A stretch of 58,455 bases of DNA from Acidobacteriota bacterium (lineage in GTDB: Bacteria; Acidobacteriota; Blastocatellia; Chloracidobacteriales; Chloracidobacteriaceae): NCBI GenBank assembly GCA_016208495.1, contig JACQXX010000047.1, positions 1 to 58,455 on the forward strand, in the 5' to 3' direction. Below are positions 44,168-54,599 of the stretch, in pieces. The position numbers and the translations under genes are program-made. Under the pieces are notes generated by a model. It did not search any database. It was not told the origin of the DNA and saw only the letters and a list, made by a program, of their open reading frames with translations. Every line of letters begins with the position of its first letter. The stretch's first letter is position 1.

Positions 44168-46198
44168 TTAAGAAGACTCTTTCCCACGATTGGGGCGGCG
44201 AATGTTCAATTTTTGCATTCGGCTGCGTAGCGTGTTGGGGTTGATGTCCAGGATTTTGGCCGCGCCCGAAGCACCTTCAATAACCCAGTTGGTTGATTCC
44301 AGAACCTTTTGAATATAGTCGCGCTCCATATCATCGAGTGAAACAAATGACGGCGGAACGACTTTGGGAGTGAGTGGGAGTGATTTTTCGACAACCTGGG
44401 TTTGAGTCGCCGCAGGGAATAATTGTGCAATTTCATCAACCAGTTCGAGCACCGGGCCTTGGGAGAGAATTACCGCTCGCTCCACCACATTTTCAAGTTC
44501 TCGCACATTTCCTGGCCAGTGGTAGGCGGTGAGCTGACTCATGGCCGTGTGGCTGATTTGAGTGATGCGTTTTCCAAGCCGGGCCATATGTTTGCTGACA
44601 AAATACCGAACCAGCAGCGAAATGTCCTGTTTGCGTTCGCGAAGTGGTGGCAACAGAATTGGAAACACATTGAGGCGATAATAGAGGTCAGCCCGGAAAC
44701 GGCCTTCGTCAACCGCTTTTTTCAGATCGCGGTTGGTGGCGGTGATGACTCGCACGTCCACTTTGATGGTTTTGGTGCCGCCAACCCGCTCAAATTCCTG
44801 TTCCTGGAGCACCCGCAAGAGTTTCGCCTGAACCTCAAGTGAAATCTCCCCGATTTCATCCAGGAAAATCGTGCCGCCGTTGGCCAGCTCAAAGCGTCCA
44901 ACTCGGGTGGAAATGGCCCCGGTGAAGGCGCCTTTTTCGTGCCCGAAAAACTCGCTTTCGATGAGCCCGTGAGACAGGGCGGCGCAATTAACTTTGATCA
45001 AGGGACGTTTTTTCCGGGGGCTTCGGTTATGAATGGCACGGGCAATCAGCTCTTTTCCGGTCCCGGTTTCCCCGTTGATCAGCACGGTGGAATCGGTTTC
45101 GGCCACCTGCGAAATTTTCTGAAACACGCGCTCCATCACGCCTGAGGCACCAACGATTTCTTCGAAGTTATATTCGGTTTTGAGTTCTTCGCGGAGGTAC
45201 AGGTTTTCCATCCGCAGGGTTTTGAGTTCGGCTTCAGCGCGTTTTCGTTCGTCAATATCCCGCAAAATAATAGTAAACAGGCGATTTCGGCTGATTTTGG
45301 CAGTTGAAACCGTGGCTTCGAGGGCAAATTCGTCCTCATCAGTTCGGCGGGCGGTCAATCCTTCCGGCAGCCAGATTGACGGAGGTGTTTGTTCTCCATT
45401 CAGAATCCGGCAAATATAGTCATCAACCAGGGTGAACAATTGCCGTGAAAATAAAGGTTCAATCGGTTTTCCGATGGCATTAGTCGCTGGAATGCCAAAA
45501 ACTTTTTCAGCCGCTTCGTTAAACAGGGTAATCTCACGGTTTTCATCAATGGTGATGATGGCATCCATGGCTGAAGCCAGGATCCGCGACAGCCGTTCTT
45601 CGCTCTGAATTCGAATTTGATCGGCGCGGTTCCGTTCAAGTTCTGCCGTGGCGCGCGAGGCAAAAAGGCGAAAGATAGACATCAGGCGCGATTCTTTCGG
45701 CATTGGTTTATCATCGAAAACGGCGAGGTGGCCTAGAATTTCACCTTTTGAATCAATAAGCGGGACCCCAAGGTAGCTTTCAACTCCCAAATGAACCAGT
45801 TCAATATCGAGTGGAAATAAACGTTGAACCTGGGCTGGATAGTGGCACACCCGTCCACCCAGCACATCTTCACAGGGGGTGTTTTCAAGCGGGAATTCAA
45901 AATTCTGCCAAAACTCCTGATTCCCATAAAATGCCAGCGTTCGGACGCGGGTGTTGACTTCAGCAAACTCTGCCACAAAGGCATAGCGGACATTTAAAAT
46001 CCGGGCTAAGTGTTGGACCAGGGCGCGAAAAAAATCATCGCCAACCACAGTTGCCGTTCCTTCCACCAACGCCCGAAGGATTGAGTCTTCAGGCTGAAGG
46101 AATGAGACTTGCTCAGGAGCGGACTCAGAATCGGAAGTGGTTTGAACACCAGCGGGTAATGTAAAAAGGGGATTTGAATGCTGCTCCTGATTGGTCAT
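44168..46198 (-). CDS. Sigma-54-dependent transcriptional activator (GAF-PAS-AAA-Fis)
   Basis: 676 residues; GGAGG lies seven bases before the ATG. A GAF domain spans about 40-205, a PAS domain about 205-320 ([20 protein letters not shown]), then a short coil, the AAA+ domain from about 345 with Walker A GETGTGKE near 368, GAFTGA near 421 for sigma-54 contact, Walker [10 protein letters not shown] near 440, and a Fis-type helix-turn-helix at about 630-670 ([20 protein letters not shown]). The layout is that of FhlA/NorR-like activators that open sigma-54 promoters. It is divergent from a membrane histidine kinase, which may act on the same pathway, though it has no receiver domain. Confidence 0.92.
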   Translation of the reverse strand: MTNQEQHSNPLFTLPAGVQTTSDSESAPEQVSFLQPEDSILRALVEGTATVVGDDFFRALVQHLARILNVRYAFVAEFAEVNTRVRTLAFYGNQEFWQNFEFPLENTPCEDVLGGRVCHYPAQVQRLFPLDIELVHLGVESYLGVPLIDSKGEILGHLAVFDDKPMPKESRLMSIFRLFASRATAELERNRADQIRIQSEERLSRILASAMDAIITIDENREITLFNEAAEKVFGIPATNAIGKPIEPLFSRQLFTLVDDYICRILNGEQTPPSIWLPEGLTARRTDEDEFALEATVSTAKISRNRLFTIILRDIDERKRAEAELKTLRMENLYLREELKTEYNFEEIVGASGVMERVFQKISQVAETDSTVLINGETGTGKELIARAIHNRSPRKKRPLIKVNCAALSHGLIESEFFGHEKGAFTGAISTRVGRFELANGGTIFLDEIGEISLEVQAKLLRVLQEQEFERVGGTKTIKVDVRVITATNRDLKKAVDEGRFRADLYYRLNVFPILLPPLRERKQDISLLVRYFVSKHMARLGKRITQISHTAMSQLTAYHWPGNVRELENVVERAVILSQGPVLELVDEIAQLFPAATQTQVVEKSLPLTPKVVPPSFVSLDDMERDYIQKVLESTNWVIEGASGAAKILDINPNTLRSRMQKLNIRRPNRGKESS

Positions 46199-46572
46199 GC
46201 GTTCCTCCAGAGGATTGAGTCAAGGGTGCTCGATTCATTCCAGGCAACCAGCGGTGGCTAAACCCAGGTGAGAAACTCAACCAATCTCAGCAACCGGAAG
46301 TTCTCAACTGGAATCAGCCGCAACTTGTTGATTTTGACGAAGTTCAAGAAGATAATCGGAGCAGCTCAAAATCTGAAAGATCCCTTTTGACCTGATCCTC
46401 AATCCACTTCACAAATCAAATTGCCTCGATTTTGTGATTCGACCTGCCTGATTCGTCATTTGCCTTTTGGGAATTGTTCGGAAAATTGCTGTTGAAATCC
46501 AGCGGTTATGGGTTTCATTCGACTTTTTCCCTGGATTTTCAGGTGGACCAACTCGTGCGCGGAGACTACGCC
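46199..46572. promoter_or_regulatory. Divergent promoter region
   Basis: The 374 bp between the sigma-54 activator and the histidine kinase must hold both promoters. I found no convincing -24/-12 (GG-N10-GC) element or strong -35/-10 pair, and no repeat element. Confidence 0.4.
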
Positions 46573-48069
46573 ATGGCTGAAACCCAAAAATCAACTCATG
46601 CTCAATTAATCGCACAGAGCATCTCGCAATTTGGAATTGAGCTTGATTCATTTCAGGCCGAGCAACGAAAGCTGCAGCGAACCTATTTTTTGAATGTCAT
46701 TTACATTCCGTCAATGCGGATTCTGGGATATGTGCTGGTTGCGGGAGTGGTCTTTTTACACAATCGGTTTTTGCTTCCAGGAATGGGGGATCAACCGGCT
46801 CTATGGTTTACCGGCATTTCAATTCTGCACGGTTTGGTTTCCTGGATCATCCTGTTTTTGTTTTTCAGTCGGTCAAAACTCATTCATTTAGGAGATTTGT
46901 TCCTCTGGCTGGATTTTGTCATCTTCGGACTCAGTATTTACTGTTCAGGCGGTGATAAAAGCTGGTTGTTTATGATTATGATGATTCGCGCCGGGGATCA
47001 AAATGTCACAACCTTGAAACGGGCAACAATTTTTGCCGGTGGAGGGTTATTGGGGTACCTGGCGTTGATGGGGTACCTGGAACTGGTTGAGCATCGTGAT
47101 GTGAACTGGCCCGGAGAGTTTACCAAAGCCCTGTTTATGGTTGCGGCGAGTTTTAATTCCGTGATGATTGCCCGAATGTCAGAGCGGTTGCGAGCCAGTG
47201 TCACGGGGGCCATCCGCATGGCACGCGGGTTTATCCAGGAAATGCGACACCAAACCGAAGAACTGGAACAGGCACGGGCCAGTCTGGAAAAGCTGTATCT
47301 GCGCGAACAGGAAGTCACACGGACCTTGACCGAGCTCAATCAAATGAAGACCAATTTTCTAATTGTGACTTCGCACGAAATGCGAACACCCCTGACCGTC
47401 ATCAAAGGGTACAACGAAGCCTTGCTGAATCAATTCTTTGGCTCGCTCTCCGATGCTCAGAAAAAATCGCTTGAAGCCTGCCAGCACGTGGTTGACCGAC
47501 TGACGATGACACTCGAAGACATCCTGGAAATGCTGAAAATCAATGAGGGCCACATTGCTTTAAAATTGCGAACCTTCGAACTCATCGAACTGGTTCATCA
47601 GGTGAGCCAGGATTTCGTCCCGTTTCTGGAAAAACGCCATCAGCATCTTTCCTTTGAAACCATTGACCGGGTTGAATTTCAAGCTGATCAAGAAAAAATT
47701 CATTTGGTCCTGCTCAACTTGCTCCAAAATGCGATCAAGTTCACTCCAGATGGCGGTGAAATTACGGTTGTGGTCCAGTTGGAGTCGCCAAACGTCCGCA
47801 TCATTATCCGTGACAACGGAATCGGGATTGAATCCACTGAAATTGAGAAGATTTTTGAGAAGTTTTATATCAATGACGACCCGTCTTATCACACGTCAGG
47901 AAAATTTCAGTTTATGGCACGCGGGACGGGGCTGGGGTTATCAATTGCCAAAAGCTATGTCGAGGCCCACAACGGAAAAATCTGGGCTGAAAGCCAGGGC
48001 AGAGGCCACGGCAGTAGTTTTCACGTTATCCTGCCGCTCAAACAAGAAAAGTCAGTACCACCGGCGTGA
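46573..48069 (+). CDS. Membrane sensor histidine kinase
   Basis: 498 residues from MAETQKSTHAQL at 46573, preceded by GGAG; a Met 33 codons upstream gives a poorly conserved-looking extension. About five membrane helices lie in the first 190 residues (for example ILGYVLVAGVVFLHNRFLL, ISILHGLVSWIILFLFF, TIFAGGGLLGYLALMGYL), followed by a coiled coil, HisKA with H268 (TSHEMRTPLTVIKGY) and HATPase_c (N box LNLLQNAIKF, GIGIES, GTGLGLSIAKSYVEAH). It phosphorylates an unknown response regulator. The last codons (SVPPA) lie in the left arm of a strong hairpin shared with the converging gene. Confidence 0.88.
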   Translation: MAETQKSTHAQLIAQSISQFGIELDSFQAEQRKLQRTYFLNVIYIPSMRILGYVLVAGVVFLHNRFLLPGMGDQPALWFTGISILHGLVSWIILFLFFSRSKLIHLGDLFLWLDFVIFGLSIYCSGGDKSWLFMIMMIRAGDQNVTTLKRATIFAGGGLLGYLALMGYLELVEHRDVNWPGEFTKALFMVAASFNSVMIARMSERLRASVTGAIRMARGFIQEMRHQTEELEQARASLEKLYLREQEVTRTLTELNQMKTNFLIVTSHEMRTPLTVIKGYNEALLNQFFGSLSDAQKKSLEACQHVVDRLTMTLEDILEMLKINEGHIALKLRTFELIELVHQVSQDFVPFLEKRHQHLSFETIDRVEFQADQEKIHLVLLNLLQNAIKFTPDGGEITVVVQLESPNVRIIIRDNGIGIESTEIEKIFEKFYINDDPSYHTSGKFQFMARGTGLGLSIAKSYVEAHNGKIWAESQGRGHGSSFHVILPLKQEKSVPPA

Positions 48070-48120
48070 CCGGGTGGCAGAAAAGAACCCGGCCCACCCG
48101 GTCACGCCGGTGGTACTGAC
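48051..48120. terminator. 27-bp perfect hairpin between converging genes
   Basis: 48051-48077 (GTCAGTACCACCGGCGTGAC then CGGGTGG) pairs without a mismatch with 48094-48120, leaving a 16-base loop. It starts inside the kinase gene's last codons and ends two bases before the M28 gene's stop. It has no T-run, so it may stop transcripts by structure or be a repeat element. Confidence 0.65.
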
Positions 48121-48121
48121 T

Positions 48122-49534
48122 TCACTTCACGCCGCCGCGATAGGGTTTGGGATAACTGGCGACGCTGATATTTCCATCCTTATCAACCGCCTGGAGGCCA
48201 AACAAATAATCATCTTTCGAAATCCCTTTGACCGTGAAGCGGGTGACATTGCCGACTTCAATTGTGTGCTGCCAAAACGGAGCCGTGGTTTCCCGATACA
48301 CAATCCGGTACCCGGCGATGTCTGGCTCGGGACTGGCTTGCCAGCGAAGCGTTGAATCATTTTCAAGTTGAACGGTTTCGAGTTCGACATTCTGTGGAGC
48401 TGCTGGTGCCAGGGAAAGGCTCGCCAGTGAAGCGGCATTGATCCGCGCCACCTGGGCAACATATTCAAAATCAACGAATTCCGGCAAATCTCCGAATTGG
48501 ACGCCTTTTTCGACTCGGATATCCTGGTGCTGGTGATCATAATTTTCGCTGGGTTCAGTAAAGCGAACGGCTGGAAACCCGCGATCCAGAAAGGGAAGAT
48601 GGTCGCCGCCGCGAAGGTAGCGGTCGCGGCGGTAAATCACTTTCACCGACATTCCCGTGACATACCGTTCCCCGATTTCTTTAATGGAGCGGGCCAGTTG
48701 CCGGGTTGGCGTGTCGTTTTCGCCACCGGTTTGAACCAGCGTTCGCATGTCGGGTGAGGCTTCCTGGAGCGATGGCAGGGAAATGCCTTCGGCAAAAAGA
48801 CGAACCGTTTTACGGTCAATCTGGCCAGTGGAACTTTTTGAACTGCCGATGATGTCATTGGTAAACATCCCGGCGATGTTTTTCTTTTCCTGTTTGGCGA
48901 CTTCGGCCCAATGGGCGGCGCCATAGAGCCCCTGTTCTTCGGCGGCCACGGTCATAAACACCAGCGTGGCATCAAATGTATACTGTGACATCACCCGGGC
49001 CATCTCCATCACGGCGGCGGTACCGGACGCATCATCATTGGCGCCTGGGGCCGCGCTGGTGGCATCCATTGGGTTTGAGGCCCGTGAATCATAATGTCCG
49101 CTCACGACATAAATTCGATCTTTGGATTCGGGTTGAGTTCCAGGTAAGGTCGCGACCACGTTCACAATTTTGGCATCAACTGGCAGCCGAACCCCGGCAG
49201 GCTGGACAAACTCATCAAAGGCCACCTGCAATCGCCCACCAGACGCCTGGCGATAGCGTTCAAATTCAGACTTGATCCAGCGCCGGGCTGCCCCAATTCC
49301 ACGGTCATTGCTTTCGGTATCGGAAAGCGTATGCCGGGTGTGAAAACTCACCAGTTTTCGGATCGTGGCTTCGATGTTTTTGGCTGAAATCTCCCGGACA
49401 ATGCGCTGAATCGCAGGGTTGGGTTTCGCAGTGGCTGCCGGTTTGGATTTTTGAGGAGTATTCGGAATTGTAGCCAGAACGGACCAGGAATTCATTCCAA
49501 GTACAAGCCATAAGATAATGAAGTTTCGGGGCAT
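48122..49534 (-). CDS. Secreted M28-family zinc aminopeptidase
   Basis: 470 residues from the Met at 49534 (GGAG upstream; a longer frame to 49630 lacks a signal at its start). Signal peptide FIILWLVLGMNSWSVLA. The M28 metal set is visible: VVSGHYDSR near 145, GANDDASGTA near 170, AAEEQGLYG near 200, and the final His in ENYDHQHQDIR near 360. A fibronectin-III-like segment follows at about 385-465 (LRWQASPEPDIAGYRIVYRE). It probably trims peptides outside the cytoplasm. A DUF1990 gene lies 49 bp upstream on the same strand. Confidence 0.9.
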   Translation of the reverse strand: MPRNFIILWLVLGMNSWSVLATIPNTPQKSKPAATAKPNPAIQRIVREISAKNIEATIRKLVSFHTRHTLSDTESNDRGIGAARRWIKSEFERYRQASGGRLQVAFDEFVQPAGVRLPVDAKIVNVVATLPGTQPESKDRIYVVSGHYDSRASNPMDATSAAPGANDDASGTAAVMEMARVMSQYTFDATLVFMTVAAEEQGLYGAAHWAEVAKQEKKNIAGMFTNDIIGSSKSSTGQIDRKTVRLFAEGISLPSLQEASPDMRTLVQTGGENDTPTRQLARSIKEIGERYVTGMSVKVIYRRDRYLRGGDHLPFLDRGFPAVRFTEPSENYDHQHQDIRVEKGVQFGDLPEFVDFEYVAQVARINAASLASLSLAPAAPQNVELETVQLENDSTLRWQASPEPDIAGYRIVYRETTAPFWQHTIEVGNVTRFTVKGISKDDYLFGLQAVDKDGNISVASYPKPYRGGVK

Positions 49535-49583
49535 GGTGAGGTTCTCCAGGTGGCAAAGAAACCAGCTTGCCAGCACGTGCAAG

Positions 49584-50162
49584 CTACAGTGTGACAAATT
49601 CAGCCATGGCTCTTTGTGAATCCTGAGCAAATCGGCGTTGAAATTTTCGAGTCACGGGATACCCAACCCGGGCAAGAAAATGGTTGGGTTTCGAAAAGGC
49701 AAACAAATCATACCAGACACTGCCGTCGTGTTTGCTCCATTCGACCAGAAATCGTTCTTCACCGCACTCGCCGTGAGCCGGGAGCGTGCCGTACGCAAAT
49801 CCGTATCGCTCAAACTCGTCGGTTGAATCATCCAGGGTATATACAATCCGGGCCGGGTTGACTGACCAAAACCCAAGGTGGTGCACCACGACCCCAACGA
49901 CTTCCGCCTCCTGGATTGGAGTGTTCGGCCAGCAGAGTTCAACCCAGCCGAGCCGAAACATTTCCCACCGTTGAATGGCAAGTTTGGCCCGCTGGAAGGC
50001 TTCGTACCCGGCGCCAATTTGAACCCGATTATGATCAACCGTAAATCCAGCCGGGGCAACTGTTTGAGTTGCACCGATTGCTTCATAAGTGAAGGGTTTT
50101 TCACGCTGTTCATCAATCAGTTTTTTGATTTGATCAGAGGTAGGTCTGGTCAGGTAGAACAT
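49584..50162 (-). CDS. DUF1990 family protein
   Basis: 192 residues from MFYLTRPTSDQI at 50162; a frame reaching 50234 runs into the terminal repeat of the neighbouring element and is rejected. The family is recognised from the GFTVDHNRVQIGAGYEAFQR block, the RWEMFRLGWVEL strand and the GEERFLVEW motif. Function in bacteria is unknown; related domains occur in plant and actinobacterial proteins. It is likely co-transcribed with the M28 peptidase. Confidence 0.85.
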   Translation of the reverse strand: MFYLTRPTSDQIKKLIDEQREKPFTYEAIGATQTVAPAGFTVDHNRVQIGAGYEAFQRAKLAIQRWEMFRLGWVELCWPNTPIQEAEVVGVVVHHLGFWSVNPARIVYTLDDSTDEFERYGFAYGTLPAHGECGEERFLVEWSKHDGSVWYDLFAFSKPNHFLARVGYPVTRKFQRRFAQDSQRAMAEFVTL

Positions 50163-50188
50163 AGTTCCAATCCGGGTTCCGGGTTCCT

Positions 50189-50479
50189 TTTCACGTGTAG
50201 GTTTTTTGTTTGGGCTCGACTGGATCGAGCCCATTGGTTCTCATCCTGAAAGGATGGAGCAAGTTTAGCCGGTTGGTTGCTCGGCTGCAGGGAGCTACCA
50301 CCGGAAACAGGTGTTTTCCTCGTTCTCCCCCGCCCGGCCCGCGCCCCGTTGGGGCGCGGGCCGGGCGGGAAACATTGAGGGTGATCAAGATCCGGTGGTG
50401 GCGCGTTCAAAGCCACGCTGACCACCGGCTCACCTTGGGCCATCCCTGCGGGATGAAATCAAAAAACCTACACGTGAAA
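50189..50479. repeat. GC-hairpin repeat element, copy 2, with 20-bp terminal inverted repeats
   Basis: TTTCACGTGTAGGTTTTTTG (50189-50208) is perfectly inverted at 50460-50479. The core holds a 19-bp perfect stem with a 3-base loop (50329-50347 with 50351-50369) and outer arms ACCACCGGAAACAGG / TCCGGTGGTGGCGCG shared with 33443-33735. Just outside both ends are GGGTTCC heptamers. Confidence 0.85.
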
Positions 50480-50506
50480 GTTCCAGGTTCCGGGTTCCGG
50501 AAAAGA

Positions 50507-52399
50507 CTAGAGGACAAAAAGGACGGAAAAGGCGAAAGAACAGTGCTGGCTCTGTGAAGTATGTTTTTTTCGAAAACCCCGAACCTGCTGGAGCACGCCT
50601 TCAAGTTTGACATTGACGGTTTTCTTATCCTGGAGTTTTAAATCAATTTGGAATTGTGTCGGAGATGCGCCGTCCCCAAGACCCTGGGTGTACTCGCCAA
50701 TGAGGGTAACTTTGCCCGAGGCTACTTCAAAGCGATAGCTTTCTCCATCCCGAATCGCGGTATAGGACTGTTCTTTCCCGCCGGTGACCTCATCCTGGAC
50801 GCGAACCCGAATGCCCTTGCGGTTAAATTTCACGGTGAGAAGGGAATCCCGAAGCCGAAAATCAGCAACTTTTTCCGAATTGCCAATTTGTTTGAGTTCA
50901 ACCGGGTATTGCCCGCCTTTCCAGGTCGCGGTGACTTCGACGGGTTTGGTCGCTTTGAGCGGGTAATGTTTAATTTTTAAGGTTTCCCCGGAAAAGGTCG
51001 AAACGAATTCGGAATTTCCATCAACTTTCATTTCGACATTGGCGCGGTCTGAGCGCAGCGTAAGATCGCAATATTCTTCCCATTCCAAATCGGCGTAGTT
51101 GATCTTTTCCGGCACCAGTTCGATCAATTGCTCTTGTGTTCGATCATCAGCCGTGGCGATGACACGAACCAGCCCAGGTTGCAGGTTTGAAAAGCGGACT
51201 ACCCGGTTTTCGGTCTGGCCATTACCGATTTCCTCACCAGCTTTATTGATGATTTTCACAAAGGCTTCACGGTCGGTGTTGACTTCGAGATTCACATTGA
51301 GCCAGGCCACATTGATGGTTTTGACCGCATTGCTGATTTCGACGGGGAGGGGGCGTTCGGTAAACGGCAAAAATGAACCGTCAGGTTTGCGCCAGCGGGC
51401 ATCAAGGGTTAATCGCCCTCCCACCGGCAACTGGTTGAGCACCACCCGATCCCCCATATTCAACTTGTATGAAGCAAGCAGCGCCTGCCCGGAGGTCATT
51501 AACGTGGCCTCAACATTATCCCGATCTGAGGTGATGACCAGTGTTCCATAATCCGGCCAGCGAACTTCCGAGGTGGCCGAAGGGCGGGTATCCAGCTCCC
51601 AGACAACCGGGACGGGCGGCAGTTCCTGGTTGATTCGAGCCACAACCACCTGGTGCCCGGCGGGCAATCCCCGGATTACCATACACTTTCGGGTTTCATT
51701 ATATTCGCCCTTCATCGGCTGGCCATTAACCAGAAATGAAAGGCGTGGATAGATTTTTTCCACCCCCAGGATGCGAACTTCACTGTCGTTCCAGCCGACT
51801 TCAACCGTTGATGGAATATCCGATTTTAATTCGACCACTTTCACCAAATCCGGCAACGATGGGAATTTGGCTTTGATCTTGATCAGCCCTGGTGTCAAGT
51901 AGCCATACTCGATCTTTTTCTTGTCATCGGTGCTGATGGGATACCCTTTGTCGCCACTGATGGCTTTGCTCAATTCATCCTGTTCGAGTTCGATTTCAAC
52001 CCCAGGCCGGTCGGTAACCACCGTCAGTTGCGCATCGGCCCACCCATAATACACGGTGGAGGTGTCATCCTGGTCAATCCGAATGGTTTTGACGTCGCGC
52101 AATTCGCCGGGGAGTTCGGCCCGAACATTAACCTGAGTGCCAACTTTAAACAAATCAGAGGTTTGCCAGCGAAAACTCTTTTCCTGCAATTCACGCGGTT
52201 TGCCGTCAATTTCAACCAGAAAATCCTTCCGGTCGGCAACGACATCCAGGCTTTTAAATATGACATTCTTGCGAATGACAACTGTTTTGGTGACTGTTTT
52301 GATTTCCTTGGAAACAGGGGCGGGAATTGGATTTTGAGCCAGACACGGGAGCGACCACAGCCACACCACGCACCCCATAACCAACCACAATGATCTCAT
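50507..52399 (-). CDS. Secreted protein with PEGA-like repeats
   Basis: 630 residues with a signal peptide (WLVMGCVVWLWSLPCLAQ). At least five beta-rich repeats share a (T/S/A)DR motif: LDVVADRKDF, LTVVTDRPGVEIEL, LVITSDRDNVEATL, LEVNTDREAFVKII and LTLRSDRANVEMKV. This resembles PEGA-type surface repeats, though the PEGA tetrapeptide itself is not kept. Each repeat is followed by a segment ending in a charged strand. Its start overlaps the stop of the upstream Ser/Thr kinase gene by four bases, so the kinase may control it or its assembly. Substrate or ligand unknown. Confidence 0.8.
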   Translation of the reverse strand: MRSLWLVMGCVVWLWSLPCLAQNPIPAPVSKEIKTVTKTVVIRKNVIFKSLDVVADRKDFLVEIDGKPRELQEKSFRWQTSDLFKVGTQVNVRAELPGELRDVKTIRIDQDDTSTVYYGWADAQLTVVTDRPGVEIELEQDELSKAISGDKGYPISTDDKKKIEYGYLTPGLIKIKAKFPSLPDLVKVVELKSDIPSTVEVGWNDSEVRILGVEKIYPRLSFLVNGQPMKGEYNETRKCMVIRGLPAGHQVVVARINQELPPVPVVWELDTRPSATSEVRWPDYGTLVITSDRDNVEATLMTSGQALLASYKLNMGDRVVLNQLPVGGRLTLDARWRKPDGSFLPFTERPLPVEISNAVKTINVAWLNVNLEVNTDREAFVKIINKAGEEIGNGQTENRVVRFSNLQPGLVRVIATADDRTQEQLIELVPEKINYADLEWEEYCDLTLRSDRANVEMKVDGNSEFVSTFSGETLKIKHYPLKATKPVEVTATWKGGQYPVELKQIGNSEKVADFRLRDSLLTVKFNRKGIRVRVQDEVTGGKEQSYTAIRDGESYRFEVASGKVTLIGEYTQGLGDGASPTQFQIDLKLQDKKTVNVKLEGVLQQVRGFRKKHTSQSQHCSFAFSVLFVL

Positions 52400-54165
52400 C
52401 GCTGTTCAGAACCTTTCTGCCCAGGTGGTGGAGGGTCGGCGGCACAGCGAAACCCAATGTAGCCTTCCTGTCGAGTCGGAGGGGCATACATGAGCGTCGT
52501 CTCGTTTTGCCAGTTTCCACCAATAATCAATTTTTGATCGGATGAAGCTTGATCAGAATAACTCGTGCTAGTCCACTCTGAAACATTACAAGAAAGGCCG
52601 ATGATTCCAAAGGGATTCGAGGCGGAACAACGGTGGTCAACGTGCAGCGGACCGCTTTGGCCCAGCGTATCGTTGGTTTTTACCCCGAGGGATGCGGATT
52701 CCAGCTCTTCACTCGTGGGTAACCGTCGCCCACGGGCCTGAGCAAAGGCCATGGCATCAAACCAGGTCACATTCGTCACCGGATAGCGCTGCCAGTTATC
52801 GTTTGGGTTGGTAGCCTGCCAGGTCAGGAGGAGTTGTTTATGCAACTCCCAGCGGATGCGACGGTCTTCATATCCATCCTGCCGTCTGGCGGCGTCACTG
52901 CCGAGAAAGGCGTCATAGTCGCCATTGGTGACTTCATAGCGATCCAGAAAAAATGCAGCTTTGCCGTTTCCCGGAGTGAGGTAGATCATTCCCACCGGTG
53001 CCGTCGGAGTTGTTGGGCCTGAGATGGGCGGCGGAGTCAAAAATTGTGATGAAAACACTTTCCAGCCAATCCAGGCACCTCCAACCAGCAGCGCCCCGGA
53101 AACGGCCAGGGTCGCGACCATTTTCGACCGGGAGGCCGGATCAAACATCTTCCACGTTGAAGCAGCGGTTGAAATAGGATGACCGTGGGGGTGTCGTCTC
53201 AGTCGTGAAAACAACGCCGATGATAAAATCCGGCCCGGAAATGACCCGCGATCCGGCATCACAGGCACTTGAAGCGCGGGACCCGCAAACTCAGATCGAA
53301 TCAACTCAATCTGGTTCACCATTTCCGCCGCGGATTGAAACCGATCATAGACGGAGCGATGAAATGCCCGATCAAAAAAAGCGCGAAAGGGGCTCAATTC
53401 TTCAGGAAGCCAAACCTCGGCTTTAAAAAAGGCTGCTTCCAGTTCCGAAACCGTCAATTTGGCGGATCGAACCGAAAACGGAACGGTTCCGGTGAGCAAT
53501 TCATACCCGATGACCGCTACGGCCCATAGATCGGAAAGAATCGAAGGTTGGGTTTGGGAAAGCGACTCTGGCGACATATAGGCCGGAGTTCCCCCAGTTT
53601 GGCGGATAATCCCGACCAGTTCGGCCAGACCATAATCCGTGATTTTGACTTCGGCTGCTTCGGCATCCCGACTGGTCAGGAGCACATTTTCCGGTTTTAA
53701 ATCGAGGTGCATGACCCCTTCGGAATGAATTTGATCAAGCCCTTCCAGGATTTGAAGCCATAACCGAAGGGCGGTTTCAATCGGTTTGGAGGTTAAAATT
53801 TGTTCCCGTAGCGTTCCTCCGCCGACAAATTCAAAGACCAGTCCGACCCGAAACGTATCGGTAATGCCGTTATCGCTGATTTCACTTTCCTTAATTTTTA
53901 AGACGCGTTCGATCTGGCACAAATGGCGACGAGACATCCCGCGCCGGTCAATCCCAACCGTGGCGGCGTGATTGGCTTCTTTAAACACCAGCTTTTGGTT
54001 AGCCCGTTGATCAGCGATTTTAAGGGCAAAGACGGTGTTTCCACATTTGACTTTATAGACGTTGCCAAACGCGCCGCTGCCGAGCCACTCGCTGATGATG
54101 TAGGCATCACCAACCGTTCGACCGATCATTCGCCTGGTTTCCGAAGTTCGCGACGTGGACGCCAT
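52396..54165 (-). CDS. Ser/Thr protein kinase with extracellular FGE-sulfatase-like domain
   Basis: 589 residues from MASTSRTSE at 54165 (GGAAG eight bases upstream; an earlier in-frame Met at 54210 is possible). Kinase domain about 15-275: glycine loop GSGAFGNVYKV, ALKIAD lysine, catalytic loop HLDLKPEN, DYG in place of DFG, and APE-like SPES. A membrane helix (LAVSGALLVGGAWIGWKVF) is near 360. The outer part, about 400-580, has formylglycine-enzyme fold motifs (YEVTNGDYDAF, YPVTNVTWFDAMAFAQARG, RRLPTSEE, GFRCA) without the catalytic cysteine pair, so it is probably a sensor. The stop overlaps the PEGA-like gene (ATGA). Confidence 0.9.
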   Translation of the reverse strand: MASTSRTSETRRMIGRTVGDAYIISEWLGSGAFGNVYKVKCGNTVFALKIADQRANQKLVFKEANHAATVGIDRRGMSRRHLCQIERVLKIKESEISDNGITDTFRVGLVFEFVGGGTLREQILTSKPIETALRLWLQILEGLDQIHSEGVMHLDLKPENVLLTSRDAEAAEVKITDYGLAELVGIIRQTGGTPAYMSPESLSQTQPSILSDLWAVAVIGYELLTGTVPFSVRSAKLTVSELEAAFFKAEVWLPEELSPFRAFFDRAFHRSVYDRFQSAAEMVNQIELIRSEFAGPALQVPVMPDRGSFPGRILSSALFSRLRRHPHGHPISTAASTWKMFDPASRSKMVATLAVSGALLVGGAWIGWKVFSSQFLTPPPISGPTTPTAPVGMIYLTPGNGKAAFFLDRYEVTNGDYDAFLGSDAARRQDGYEDRRIRWELHKQLLLTWQATNPNDNWQRYPVTNVTWFDAMAFAQARGRRLPTSEELESASLGVKTNDTLGQSGPLHVDHRCSASNPFGIIGLSCNVSEWTSTSYSDQASSDQKLIIGGNWQNETTLMYAPPTRQEGYIGFRCAADPPPPGQKGSEQR

Positions 54166-54267
54166 CAAGATTGCTTCCGATTGAGAGTTGATTGGGGGTA
54201 CTGGAAGCAAAAGGGTAGAGGGTTGGTGGGCAATGAATCAAGGGCAATCCGGGTTCCGCGCTTCCAG

Positions 54268-54375
54268 ATGACAGGGTGACAGGGTGACAGGGAGACAGGG
54301 AGACAGGGAGACAGGGTGACAGGGTGACAGGGAGACAGGGTGACAGGGTGACAAGGTGACAGGATGACAGAATGA
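54268..54375. repeat. 8-bp tandem repeat array (GGTGACAG unit)
   Basis: About 13 octamers, GGTGACAG mixed with GGAGACAG, the reverse complement of the array at 196-366. Both arrays end in the same degenerate edge (GACAGAATGA). It lies upstream of the kinase gene. The rest of 54376-54600 shows no gene. Confidence 0.92.
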
Positions 54376-54599
54376 TAACAAACTCATTCTCAATTCTTCA
54401 TTCTTCATTCTCCGGCTATTTCCCAAAAAAAAAACGGGCAGATCCAAAACAACATCCCGATCATCGCTTCCCAGTCGCTGTTTTTTCACTGCCCCTTGCA
54501 TCCCGCAAGATGTACACATTTGAATGGATTGAAGATCCAATCAATAGAGGAGAAACAGAAGAACAATCAAAATCAATCGAGTTTGGATACAAGCAGATT

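Noticed and set aside
48051-48120. Standard Rho-independent terminator
   Set aside because: The stem is perfect but no T-run follows on either strand; kept only as a possible structural terminator or repeat.
49535-49630. Longer N-terminus for the M28 peptidase
   Set aside because: It places residues before the clear signal peptide and lacks a ribosome site; the Met at 49534 has GGAG upstream.
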